From: DASXHD01 sp036488725
GTDB taxonomy: Bacteria > Myxococcota_A > Polyangia > Polyangiales > Polyangiaceae
Direction of reading: 5' to 3'
Assembly: GCA_036488725.1 (NCBI GenBank)
Contig: DASXHD010000139.1
Span: forward strand, 1-64,000
Length of the DNA stretch: 64,000 nt
The translations under genes were made by a program, and so were the position numbers. A model generated the notes under the pieces. That model had not been told where the DNA came from and ran no database searches. It saw only the letters and a list, made by a program, of their open reading frames with translations. Numbering within the stretch: the stretch's first letter is position 1; each line of letters opens with the position of its first letter. Of this stretch, positions 7,957 through 15,458 are shown in pieces.

Positions 7957-8107
7957 CGTCGACGCATCCTATCCGCTCTGTCACTCCGTGAAAAAGCTAC
8001 AAATCGAGTCGTGGTACGCTCGACCGCGTTTCGGGTTGCATGCGTCCTCACGGTCGCGGCTGCGTCGGGATGCGCGCGCGTTCGCGGCCGGTGACCGACG
8101 CAACACG

Positions 8108-8755
8108 ATGGACAGCGGGCACCCGGCGACAGGACCGCTACGACGTCTACTCTCCGCGGGCACGCCGGTTGCGTTGTACGGCGTCGTGGAAAAGCCCAGA
8201 CCGACCGCAACATTTTTGGGCAAGTATCGCCTCGATCGGCTCGTCGTCGCAGATGACGACGTGACACTTTGGGAAGCGACCGACGTCGCGCGCGGGCGCT
8301 CCGTGCGGCTGAGCGTGTTCGAGCGTGGCGGAGCCGTGGTGCAGCAAGGCGAAGTCGAGGGCAGCACGTTCGTCGTCGTCGGTGCGGCGCCGTCGACCGC
8401 GCGCCTCGAGCTCGCTCTCGCGACCGACGAGGACGACGAAGACGCCGAGCCTCCGTCGCCGCGACGCGCTTGGCCGTGGGCGGCAGCTGCGCTCACGTGC
8501 GCGCTCGTCGGGTTCTCGGGCTGGTACGTCGCGCACGCGCGATCGCAACCGACGAGCGAGACGACGATCACCGCGGCGCAGATCCCCGCGCCGCTGATGA
8601 CGACGACGACGACGAGCGAGCCGCCGCCCAAACCGCCGGAGACTCCAATCGTGCAATCACGGCATCGCGAGGCGCCGGCGGCGCCGCCCGCACACAAGCA
8701 AGTGAAGCCGCGGCAAAAACCGCCGGCAAAAAGCTACGACCCGCTCACCATCTGA
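8108..8755 (+). CDS. Membrane protein with degenerate kinase N-lobe
   Basis: A 215-residue protein. Residues about 38-75 (GKYRLDRLVVADDDVTLWEA) align with the start of Ser/Thr kinase domains; the kinase at 61241-62653 has GKYRLERVLGEGGMGVVF at the same place. The Gly-rich loop is lost (VADDDV instead of GEGGMG) and the ATP-binding Lys is absent (VRLS instead of VAIK), and no C-lobe follows. A transmembrane helix lies at about 119-138 (WAAAALTCALVGFSGWYV), followed by a Pro/Lys-rich exported tail. It therefore cannot be a kinase; a binding or scaffold role is inferred. Start ATG 8108; neighbours are PATAN proteins on both sides. Confidence 0.7.
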   Translation: MDSGHPATGPLRRLLSAGTPVALYGVVEKPRPTATFLGKYRLDRLVVADDDVTLWEATDVARGRSVRLSVFERGGAVVQQGEVEGSTFVVVGAAPSTARLELALATDEDDEDAEPPSPRRAWPWAAAALTCALVGFSGWYVAHARSQPTSETTITAAQIPAPLMTTTTTSEPPPKPPETPIVQSRHREAPAAPPAHKQVKPRQKPPAKSYDPLTI

Positions 8756-8852
8756 GGCACGAAAGCGCGACAAGAGCGTCATTTCGTCGCTCGCGCGCGC
8801 GCGCACCCGCGATCTTACGGATGGGCACGCTTGGTGCAGCTCGACCGTCGAC

Positions 8853-9566
8853 ATGCCGCACATCTTGTTGGTCGACGATGACCCGAGCATGCGCGCGCTC
8901 GTCGCGAGCGCGCTCGAGCGACCCGAGCGAACGATCGACGTGGCCGCGCACGGCGAAGCCGCGCTCGAGCGCATGGCCGAGCGCAAACCGGATCTGATCG
9001 TGACGGACGTCGTCATGCCGCGCATGAACGGGTGGACGTTCGTTCGACGCCTTCGGTCCAACCCGTCGACGGCGTTCATCCCTGTCATCTTCATGACGGC
9101 GCTCACGACGCCCGCGGATCGCATGCGAGGATTTCGGACCGGCGCCGACGACTACATCATGAAGCCGATCGACGTCTGCGAGCTCGAGCTCCGCGTCGAG
9201 AACGTGCTCTATCGCGCGCGCGGCGCGCGGGCGGGCGCGGCGCTCGGCGGGAACCTCTCGCAGTTCGGCCTCGCGACGCCGCTCGCGATCCTCGAGCTCG
9301 AACGAAAGACGGGATTGCTCACGGTGGCGCGTCCGCCCGAGCACGCGCTCTTCGTCGTGAAGCACGGGCGCATCGTGCGCGCCGAGCTCACGGATCATCC
9401 GGGCTGGTCGGTCATCGACTGCTTGACGGAGGTCCTCGCGTGGTCCACCGGACAATTTTCGTTCGCCGAACAAGCGGTGAACACGTCGGCCGACGCGATC
9501 CCGACGACTGCGCTCTTGCTCGAAGCGTCGCAGAAGCTCGACGAGCTCATCCCCGTGGAGCCGTGA
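8853..9566 (+). CDS. Response regulator with REC and PATAN (DUF4388) domains
   Basis: A 237-residue cytoplasmic protein. The REC domain spans 1-120: acidic pocket D8-D9-D10, phospho-acceptor D52 (DLIVTDVVMPRM), T82 and K104 (YIMKPID), all intact. The C-terminal PATAN domain spans about 130-215 (LSQFGLATPLAILELERKTG ... HALFVVKHGRIVRAEL). There is no DNA-binding output, so it probably acts by protein interaction. No cognate histidine kinase is in the window. It follows the degenerate-kinase membrane protein by 97 bp, in the same direction. Confidence 0.9.
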   Translation: MPHILLVDDDPSMRALVASALERPERTIDVAAHGEAALERMAERKPDLIVTDVVMPRMNGWTFVRRLRSNPSTAFIPVIFMTALTTPADRMRGFRTGADDYIMKPIDVCELELRVENVLYRARGARAGAALGGNLSQFGLATPLAILELERKTGLLTVARPPEHALFVVKHGRIVRAELTDHPGWSVIDCLTEVLAWSTGQFSFAEQAVNTSADAIPTTALLLEASQKLDELIPVEP

Positions 9567-9650
9567 CCGCGTCGTTCACCCACGCGAGCACCTCGGCGAG
9601 CTCGCGCGGGCTCGAGACGTCGAACGACTTCGTCGGCACGCTGCGATCGT
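9547..9650 (-). pseudogene. C-terminal coding remnant, family unknown
   Basis: On the minus strand a frame ending in TGA at 9547 reads SVPTKSFDVSSPRELAEV and continues LAWVNDAVTAPRG, with third positions almost all G or C. This is typical of real coding sequence, yet no start or upstream domain exists because the GH25 gene occupies 9694 onward on the other strand. It overlaps the end of the response regulator gene by 20 bases. It looks like the tail of a lost gene; a HAD-type hydrolase tail is one possibility, not established. Confidence 0.3.
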
Positions 9651-9693
9651 GATTTGCGTCGTGTGACAGCGAATCGGATCGTATTCTCGCGCG

Positions 9694-10692
9694 ATGCGGG
9701 TCGCGGCTCTTTCGGTTTTCCTCATCGCACTCAGCGCGTGCGCGTCGTCGAGCGAGCCCGTCGGACAATCCAATGAAGGACTGACGGTGTGTCCGCCGAC
9801 GGTCGTCGAAGGCCTCGACGTCTACGACGGACAAGGCACGATCGATTGGGCTTCGGTCGCGTCGAGCGGGCGCGAGTTCGCGTTCATCAAAGCGACGCAA
9901 GGCGACTACAACAAGCAAAAGACGTTTGCCGCGAATTGGTCCGGCGCGAAGGCCGCGGGCGTTCTTCGAAGCCCGTATCATTTCTTCGACCCGACGATCG
10001 ACGGCGTGACGCAAGCGCAGTGGTTCCTCGCCGAGATCGACGCGCAGGGCGGCCTCGAGGCGACCGACTTGCCGCCGATGCTCGACATCGAGTGCCCGAC
10101 CTCTTCGAATCAAGGATCGACCGAAGCGAACTGCGAATACACGGGTAACTCGGGTTGGGCACCGCCCGCGACGCTCGCGAAAGAAGTGTTCGATTGGCTC
10201 ACGACCGTCGAGCAAGCGACCGGGCGCAAGCCGATCATCTACAGCTACCCGTCGTGGTTCGCCGACGTCGCCTTCACCGATTCGGCGCTCGCGCAATATC
10301 CACTTTTCATCGCGTCGTATGGCTCGTGCGCGAACGTTCCCGCGCCGTGGACGTCGATGGTGTTTTGGCAATACTCGGCGACGGCGACTGTGCCGGGCAT
10401 CAGCGGCGAGACCGATGTCGATCGATTTGCCGGCACGCACCAAGAGCTCGTCGCGCTCGCGACCGCGCCCATCGACGACGCGGGAACGGACGCTTCGGCA
10501 GACGCAGCAGACGCTGAAGCAGTCGACGCAGCGGACGCGTCGATCGAAACCGGGGCCGACGCAGGAACCGAAGCGCCCCCGCCGGACGGATGCGGATGCG
10601 GCGTCGCGGGTCGGCCGACGACTGTCACGCCGTTCGCCGCGCTCCTCCTCGTCGGGCTCGTTCGCAGACGCTCTCGGCGCGGTGACGTGTAA
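9694..10692 (+). CDS. GH25 lysozyme-like lipoprotein with MYXO-CTERM tag
   Basis: A 332-residue exported protein. Signal peptide with lipobox LSAC (Cys16); GH25 muramidase domain at about 38-265 with the conserved N-terminal Asp (GLDVYDGQGTIDW, D42) and the catalytic DIE motif (D131-I132-E133). An Asp/Ala-rich linker follows (about 265-295), then a C-terminal MYXO-CTERM segment: GCGCGVAG, hydrophobic helix, RRRSRR. GH25 enzymes cleave the N-acetylmuramyl bond of peptidoglycan; here it may act on prey or the cell's own wall. Having both a lipobox and a MYXO-CTERM tag is unusual. Confidence 0.9.
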   Translation: MRVAALSVFLIALSACASSSEPVGQSNEGLTVCPPTVVEGLDVYDGQGTIDWASVASSGREFAFIKATQGDYNKQKTFAANWSGAKAAGVLRSPYHFFDPTIDGVTQAQWFLAEIDAQGGLEATDLPPMLDIECPTSSNQGSTEANCEYTGNSGWAPPATLAKEVFDWLTTVEQATGRKPIIYSYPSWFADVAFTDSALAQYPLFIASYGSCANVPAPWTSMVFWQYSATATVPGISGETDVDRFAGTHQELVALATAPIDDAGTDASADAADAEAVDAADASIETGADAGTEAPPPDGCGCGVAGRPTTVTPFAALLLVGLVRRRSRRGDV

Positions 10693-10722
10693 GATCGCGC
10701 GAGGCCGATGCGTTCAATTCCC

Positions 10723-10932
10723 ATGAAACGAAATCGAAAGATGCTTCTCTGCGTGACGGGTACTTCGATGGCGGCGATCGTGGGTTGCGCGACGGCGCAG
10801 CCTGTGGGGTCGGTCGGCCCGCCGCACGAGCCGGCGACCGTCGACACCGCGGCGTCGCCCGACGCTGCCGAGCCCGCGCCCGAGATGCCGAGCGTCGGCA
10901 CGACGGCGCAAGTCCCCGACCAGACGAAATGA
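10723..10932 (+). CDS. Small lipoprotein, hypothetical
   Basis: A 69-residue lipoprotein: basic n-region MKRNRK, hydrophobic core, lipobox IVGC, then a mature region of about 45 residues rich in Pro, Ala and Glu with no predicted fold. ATG 10723 is preferred because it gives a normal signal peptide; ATG 10708 is an alternative. Its stop overlaps the next gene's start (ATGA at 10929-10932), so it is probably co-translated with the ferritin-like protein. Confidence 0.6.
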   Translation: MKRNRKMLLCVTGTSMAAIVGCATAQPVGSVGPPHEPATVDTAASPDAAEPAPEMPSVGTTAQVPDQTK

Positions 10933-11771
10933 GCGACGTCTTCGAGCTCGAGTGGCTCGGCGGCGCGACCGAACATTTTTTCAGGCGCGCCCGCCCAGAC
11001 GCCGAAAAAGTTCCATGGGGAACGATCGACACGAGCCGCTACGCGCCCGAGCTCCTCCGAGCGGTGCGACGCTCGTGGACCGAAGTGTCGATGAACGAAT
11101 ATCGCGCCGTCGCTTCGTTCGCGGAGGTGATCCGCGCGCTGGCCGACGCCATGGCGCCGCTCGACATGATCGGCATGGCGAGTGATTTCCTCGCCGACGA
11201 GGTGCTCCACACCGAGCTCGCCGCCCGCGTCGCGATGGAGCTCGGCGGCGCGGCGCCGATGGAGATCGACGTCGAGCGCTTCGCGATTCGTGCCGACCGC
11301 GCGCTGCCTCCGCGCATGCGGGCGAACGAGGTGATCGTTCGCGTCTGCTGCGTCGGCGAGGCGTTCGCCCTCGGCGTCGGCACGCCCGCGCTCTCGCTCG
11401 CCTCGCACCCGATGATCCGCGCGGTCAACGAGATCATCATGGCCGACGAATCGCGCCACCGCCGTCTCGGCGCGCTCTACCTCGATTGGGCGAGCGCGGA
11501 CTTCGACGATCGCGAGCGCGCGCGGCTGTCGCGCGTCCTCGAGGACGCGATGCGAGGTCTTCGTCCGTTTTGGTCGGGCGAGCCCGGCGCCGTGAAAGAC
11601 GGCGTCACCTCGCGCGGCTTTCGCGTCGATCATCTCCACGAGCTCGGCTGGCTCGAAGCGGCGCGCGCCGTCCCGAACGCGAAGGCCGTCGCGCAGGACC
11701 TCCTCGAGCCGCTCGAACGACACGGCATCGTGCTCGCTGACGAAACTCGCGCGTCGCTGTTCGAAAATTAG
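10929..11771 (+). CDS. Ferritin-like diiron protein
   Basis: A 280-residue, mostly helical soluble protein. It carries the ferritin-like metal-ligand pattern: ADEVLHTE near residue 93, GEAFAL near 146 and MADESRHRRLG near 173, that is Glu-x2-His twice plus bridging Glu residues. Such four-helix proteins bind two irons and serve as oxidases, oxygenases or iron stores; the length and arrangement also fit AurF-like N-oxygenases, so the chemistry is open. Translation is coupled to the small lipoprotein upstream by an ATGA overlap. Its stop overlaps the stop of the convergent membrane protein by four bases. Confidence 0.75.
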   Translation: MSDVFELEWLGGATEHFFRRARPDAEKVPWGTIDTSRYAPELLRAVRRSWTEVSMNEYRAVASFAEVIRALADAMAPLDMIGMASDFLADEVLHTELAARVAMELGGAAPMEIDVERFAIRADRALPPRMRANEVIVRVCCVGEAFALGVGTPALSLASHPMIRAVNEIIMADESRHRRLGALYLDWASADFDDRERARLSRVLEDAMRGLRPFWSGEPGAVKDGVTSRGFRVDHLHELGWLEAARAVPNAKAVAQDLLEPLERHGIVLADETRASLFEN

Positions 11772-12520
11772 CGGGGGCGATCGTCGCGTGCGAGGACGGC
11801 CGACGCACCCATCTGACAGCCGAGCACGGCGCCGAGGAGCGCGCCGACGACCAACCCGACGAGGCCCAAGCCGAGCGGCGAGTCCTCGTGACCGGCCGAT
11901 GCGGTCGCGTCGCGAAAAGCGGCGACGACCGTCGCGTCGTCGAGCGTTCCGATCGCGAACGCGCCGATCGCGCAGAAAAGCACGGCCGTGGCCAGCGCGG
12001 CGAGCGCGGCCCGCCAACGCGCGCCTCCCGACGACGCGAACACGAAGCTCGTGATCGCCGTGCCCGCGACCGGCGCGATCGCGAGCGGCGTCGTTCCGAT
12101 GAACGGATACGGAAGCGATCCGAAATACGCGAGGCCGAGCGAGCCGGGCAGCGTGCCGACGATGGCGGCGCCGAGCGCCGCGCCGCCAATCGAAAGGAGC
12201 GCGCGTCCCGCGCGTCCGCGGCGCGCCGCAGCCGACTCCACCATCCGCGCGCCGTACGCCGCACCGGCACCGTAGAGCGCGCCCGTCGCGATCACGAACG
12301 CGACGAAGAGCGGCGCGACCTGCAGCCACGGTAGCGTCGCTTGATCGCGAACCGCGAAGTAATACGGCAGGCCCGCGACGACGCTCGCGACGAGCCCGCC
12401 GAGCGCGCCCGCGCGCACGACGCCTGCGGAGCGAGGGTCCGGCGCACGCTCGGGAGCGACGAGCGGGCCGAGCGAATCTCGCGTCTCCACCGCGGCCGGC
12501 GGTGGCCAGCTGTACTGCAT
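11768..12520 (-). CDS. Polytopic membrane protein, hypothetical
   Basis: A 250-residue protein with a Pro-rich N-terminus and about six transmembrane segments (around 37-55, 68-90, 108-130, 140-158, 168-190 and 215-238), most of them rich in Gly and Ala. No transporter or enzyme motif is visible. It is convergent with the ferritin-like gene and divergent from the lipoprotein at 12595 across a 74-bp gap. Function unknown. Confidence 0.75.
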   Translation of the reverse strand: MQYSWPPPAAVETRDSLGPLVAPERAPDPRSAGVVRAGALGGLVASVVAGLPYYFAVRDQATLPWLQVAPLFVAFVIATGALYGAGAAYGARMVESAAARRGRAGRALLSIGGAALGAAIVGTLPGSLGLAYFGSLPYPFIGTTPLAIAPVAGTAITSFVFASSGGARWRAALAALATAVLFCAIGAFAIGTLDDATVVAAFRDATASAGHEDSPLGLGLVGLVVGALLGAVLGCQMGASAVLARDDRPR

Positions 12521-12594
12521 GCTGCCTCGTTAATCGTGCCATGTGCGCGGCGTTTGTCACGCGAGCGGAAGCACGATACGCGGATGGGCGTTCG

Positions 12595-13368
12595 ATGAAC
12601 GTGAAGCGGGTGATGTTCGTCGTGGTCGTGTGCGCGTGCAGCAAGACGACGCCGAGCGTGGTGGAAATTGCCACGCCGGATCCGAGCGCATCGGCGATCG
12701 CGTCGGCGAAGGCGGCGATGGCCCCGCCTGCGCGTCCCGCGAACGAAGCGCGCATCGTGGCGGCGGCGAATGGATCCTGGGCGGCGAAGTTTCCGCGGGC
12801 GAGCAGCTTTGCGACGTACGACGTGCCCGGAAGCCACGTCGTCCTCGCGTGGCGGATCGGCGCGCACCACGCTCGCGATCCGCTCGTCGGCGGGCCCGGC
12901 TACGAAGATGCTCCGGCGAATCACGTCGCTCGTGTCGAGCTCGTCGTCTCGGCGGGGAGCGTCGCCAACACGATCGCGTTCGGCGATCTCTCGGGCACGG
13001 TGGATCCGCTCGGCCTCTCGTGGTGCGAGCGCACGGGCTTTCATCTGCCGGCCGACGCGGGCTGGGCGCCGCCGCCGCGAAACCCGGCCGTCGCGTCGAC
13101 GTTCTCGATCGGCATCACGCAGGGAAGCGACGAGCTCATGGTCGTGCGTGACGCGGGCAAGCTGCACGTCCTGCATCGCGAGACGTCGGACGGCCGCTGC
13201 GTCGAGGCGAAGCAAGGTCCGCTCGACGTCTGCGCCGGCGACGAGTGGCAGCTCGTCGCGGACGTGCGCGTCGCGCCCGACGCGGAGCTTTGGGAGAGCG
13301 TGACCGAAGAAGGACGCGCGTTCGCGTGCGGCGCCGCGCGCCCGGGCGAGACGCTGATCAAACCCTGA
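12595..13368 (+). CDS. Lipoprotein, hypothetical
   Basis: A 257-residue lipoprotein. The start ATG 12595 gives MNVKRVMFVVVVCAC with the lipid-modified Cys at residue 13 or 15. The mature part has a Ser/Ala linker followed by a strand-rich domain with four Cys in the C-terminal half (CERTG, CVEAKQGPLDVC, FACGAA). No family is recognised. Its 3' end overlaps the convergent monooxygenase gene by 11 bases. Confidence 0.7.
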   Translation: MNVKRVMFVVVVCACSKTTPSVVEIATPDPSASAIASAKAAMAPPARPANEARIVAAANGSWAAKFPRASSFATYDVPGSHVVLAWRIGAHHARDPLVGGPGYEDAPANHVARVELVVSAGSVANTIAFGDLSGTVDPLGLSWCERTGFHLPADAGWAPPPRNPAVASTFSIGITQGSDELMVVRDAGKLHVLHRETSDGRCVEAKQGPLDVCAGDEWQLVADVRVAPDAELWESVTEEGRAFACGAARPGETLIKP

Positions 13369-14890
13369 CGCGGATCTCGTGCGACGCGAGGTAGCCCTCG
13401 AGCCGTGCCGGGTCGGTGAAGACTCCGCCGATGTACCCGTCGGGCCTCACGAGATACATGACGTCGCGGCTGAGCGACGCAGCGTCGACGCGCGACGTCC
13501 ACGGAAAGACGTGCAACGTCACCCGATGGGATTCGCATGTCTCGCGCGCGCCCGGCGGCGCCGAGCCGTAGACGTGCGCCTGCCAGTCGAGCGAGGCGAG
13601 CGGCGTGAAGTTGTCGTCGCCGCCTGCGATCTCCGGAGCGACCCACGGAAGTCGGTCGCCCGCGTGGATCTCTCCCGCGCGGCCTTCGCTCCACGCGCTG
13701 TCGCGGTACGAAATCGCGGTTTGCGAGACGGTCGCGAAGAGCGTTCGCCGGCCGATACCCGTGCGCACCGCGAGCGGCAAGATGCGCGGCAGCACGTCGA
13801 AACGCGTGAAACGTGCGAGCGTCGTGTCGCTGCTCGCGGCTTGGAAGGCGCGGTCGGTCGTCGCGACGAGCCGCCGCGCGAACGCGATGCGCTCCGGCTC
13901 GTACGTGTCGAGGAGATCCGCGCGCGCGCGTCCGCCGAGGACCGCCGCCATCTTCCACGCGAGGTTCATCGCGTCGCCGAGGCCGGTGTTCATGCCCTGA
14001 CCGCCGACCGGGCTGTGAATGTGGCCGGCGTCGCCCAGGAGAAAAACGTTGCCACGGCGGAACGAGTCGGCGACGCGATGATGGACGCGGTAGGTCGAGA
14101 ACCAGTTGACGCGCGTCACGCGCAGGCCGATGCGGTCGACGGGCCCGCGGTCGATGTCGTCCCAACCGAGCTGTCTTTCGGTTTGGTCGGCGGGGACGCG
14201 CACCGTTCCGATCAAACGCGCGGCTCCGTCGGCCGCGAGCGGGAAGAGCGCGAGAAAACCGGCCTCGTCGAGCATCACGTGCAGCCCTTTGTCCATCGGG
14301 CCGCCCTCGGCGAGGATGTCCGCGACGTAGAACACGTGCTCGTAAGTTCCGCCGGGGAAGCCGACGCCGATCGCCTTGCGGACTGCGGAGCGCGCGCCGT
14401 CGCATCCGGCGACGAGCTTCGCTTCGTACGTTCGCTCTCCGTCCGGAGCGGTCGCGCGAACGATCACCGAGCCGCCGCGATCCTCGAGCTCGTGAACGGT
14501 CACGCGACGCTCGACCTTTACGCCTTCGCGCTCGAGACGCTCGATGAGGAGACGCTCGTGCTGGTCCTGCGGGAAGATCAAACCGAACGGGTAGGGGCTG
14601 ATCCCTTCGCCGAGGTTCGACAGATCCACGTGCGCGACGCGCTCGCCCCCGCGCCAGAGGTTCACGTCGCCGAAGACGAGACCCCGCTCGAGGACTTCGT
14701 CGACGAGCCCGACTTGCCGATAAAATTCGAGCGTGCGCGCCTGCACGGCGAGCGCGCGCGAAGTCGTGCCCGGACCTTCGGCCGCATCGACGACGCGCAC
14801 CGAGACCCCGAGCTTGGCGAGGAGCAGCGCGAGGAAGAGACCAGTGGGCCCGGCACCCACGACGAGGACGTCAATCGAATGGTTCTCCAT
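13358..14890 (-). CDS. FAD-dependent monooxygenase (group A, aromatic hydroxylase type)
   Basis: A 510-residue flavoprotein. FAD-binding Rossmann motif GAGPTG at residues 12-17, DG motif at 162-171 (GCDGARSAVRK) and GD motif at 286-294 (GDAGHIHSP) followed by GGQGMNTGLGDAMNL. A C-terminal thioredoxin-like region starts near 425, as in phenol/TfdB-type hydroxylases. These enzymes use NAD(P)H and O2 to hydroxylate aromatic or polyketide substrates in the cytoplasm. No biosynthetic or degradative partners lie nearby, so the substrate cannot be inferred. Length is normal for the family. Confidence 0.9.
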   Translation of the reverse strand: MENHSIDVLVVGAGPTGLFLALLLAKLGVSVRVVDAAEGPGTTSRALAVQARTLEFYRQVGLVDEVLERGLVFGDVNLWRGGERVAHVDLSNLGEGISPYPFGLIFPQDQHERLLIERLEREGVKVERRVTVHELEDRGGSVIVRATAPDGERTYEAKLVAGCDGARSAVRKAIGVGFPGGTYEHVFYVADILAEGGPMDKGLHVMLDEAGFLALFPLAADGAARLIGTVRVPADQTERQLGWDDIDRGPVDRIGLRVTRVNWFSTYRVHHRVADSFRRGNVFLLGDAGHIHSPVGGQGMNTGLGDAMNLAWKMAAVLGGRARADLLDTYEPERIAFARRLVATTDRAFQAASSDTTLARFTRFDVLPRILPLAVRTGIGRRTLFATVSQTAISYRDSAWSEGRAGEIHAGDRLPWVAPEIAGGDDNFTPLASLDWQAHVYGSAPPGARETCESHRVTLHVFPWTSRVDAASLSRDVMYLVRPDGYIGGVFTDPARLEGYLASHEIRVRV

Positions 14891-14918
14891 GCGCGCGGGT
14901 ATCCTAGCGGTCCCACGG

Positions 14919-15233
14919 CTACTTGCAGATGATGAAGTGCGTGGTCGGCGTGTAGTCGCATCCGCCGGGGCGCGCCTCGAGCTTCCATTCTTCGGTCACG
15001 GGACCGCATCGGCAGGCGCCGCGTTTGTCCGGCGTGCACGTCTCGTCGGCGACGAGCGAATCGCCGGTCGCGGGTTTGCACGAGCCGCTCGGCGCGGGCG
15101 GTCGGGCGACGCCCGCCATCGCGTCGGCGCTCGCGTCGGCGGTGCCGGGTGGCGTGTACGTGTGCTTGCACGCGAGCAGCGCGAACGAGAGCGCCGCGAT
15201 CGCGACGAGGGCGCGGCGCTCGTCGGATGTCAC
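14919..15233 (-). CDS. Small Cys-rich lipoprotein
   Basis: A 104-residue lipoprotein starting at GTG 15233; the signal peptide ends at lipobox LLAC. The mature part has a short Ala/Asp linker and six further Cys in the C-terminal half (CKPATG, CTPDKRGACRCG, CDYTP, IICK), suggesting a compact disulfide-bonded fold. The upstream open frame is longer but Arg-rich and lacks a signal peptide, so it was not used. No family recognised. Confidence 0.65.
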   Translation of the reverse strand: MTSDERRALVAIAALSFALLACKHTYTPPGTADASADAMAGVARPPAPSGSCKPATGDSLVADETCTPDKRGACRCGPVTEEWKLEARPGGCDYTPTTHFIICK

Positions 15234-15287
15234 GCGACGACGATAACACCGGGGATTCGAGATAAGATTCGCTCGTAGGAGGCTTCC

Positions 15288-15458
15288 ATGCGCTTGCTTC
15301 ATCTCGTCTTCGGGATGGTCGTCGGTTGTGGCGGCGTGTCGGGCGAGCCGTTCCACAGCGACGCGGGTCCCGACGGCGGCGACTCCGGCTGCGGCGGCGC
15401 GAGCACGTCTCAAAGCTGCGTCGCGACGCTCACGCGCACCGGCGACGCGTGCCAGTGA
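15288..15458 (+). CDS. 56-residue lipoprotein, first gene of a coupled trio
   Basis: Begins at ATG 15288 with a perfect AGGAGG five bases upstream. The product is a short lipoprotein: MRLLHLVFGMVVGC (lipobox VVGC, Cys14), then a Gly/Asp linker and a tail with three Cys (C35, C44, C55). It ends at TGA 15456-15458, overlapped by the GTG start of the next gene (GTGA), indicating translational coupling. It may be a genuine tiny lipoprotein or a leader cistron for the larger lipoproteins downstream. Confidence 0.65.
   Translation: MRLLHLVFGMVVGCGGVSGEPFHSDAGPDGGDSGCGGASTSQSCVATLTRTGDACQ

Noticed and set aside
5330..7984. Very long minus-strand frame covering the Gly-rich lipoprotein and the PATAN gene
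   Set aside because: Only the part from 6838 downward is protein-like; the upstream part is Arg-rich shadow of the PATAN gene in another frame, normal for GC-rich DNA.
8011..8094. A 27-codon frame starting at GTG that looks like a short lipoprotein signal (ends AASGCARVRGR)
   Set aside because: No Shine-Dalgarno, only 11 residues after the Cys-like site at most, and it stops before the next gene; probably a chance hydrophobic run or a signal-peptide fossil.
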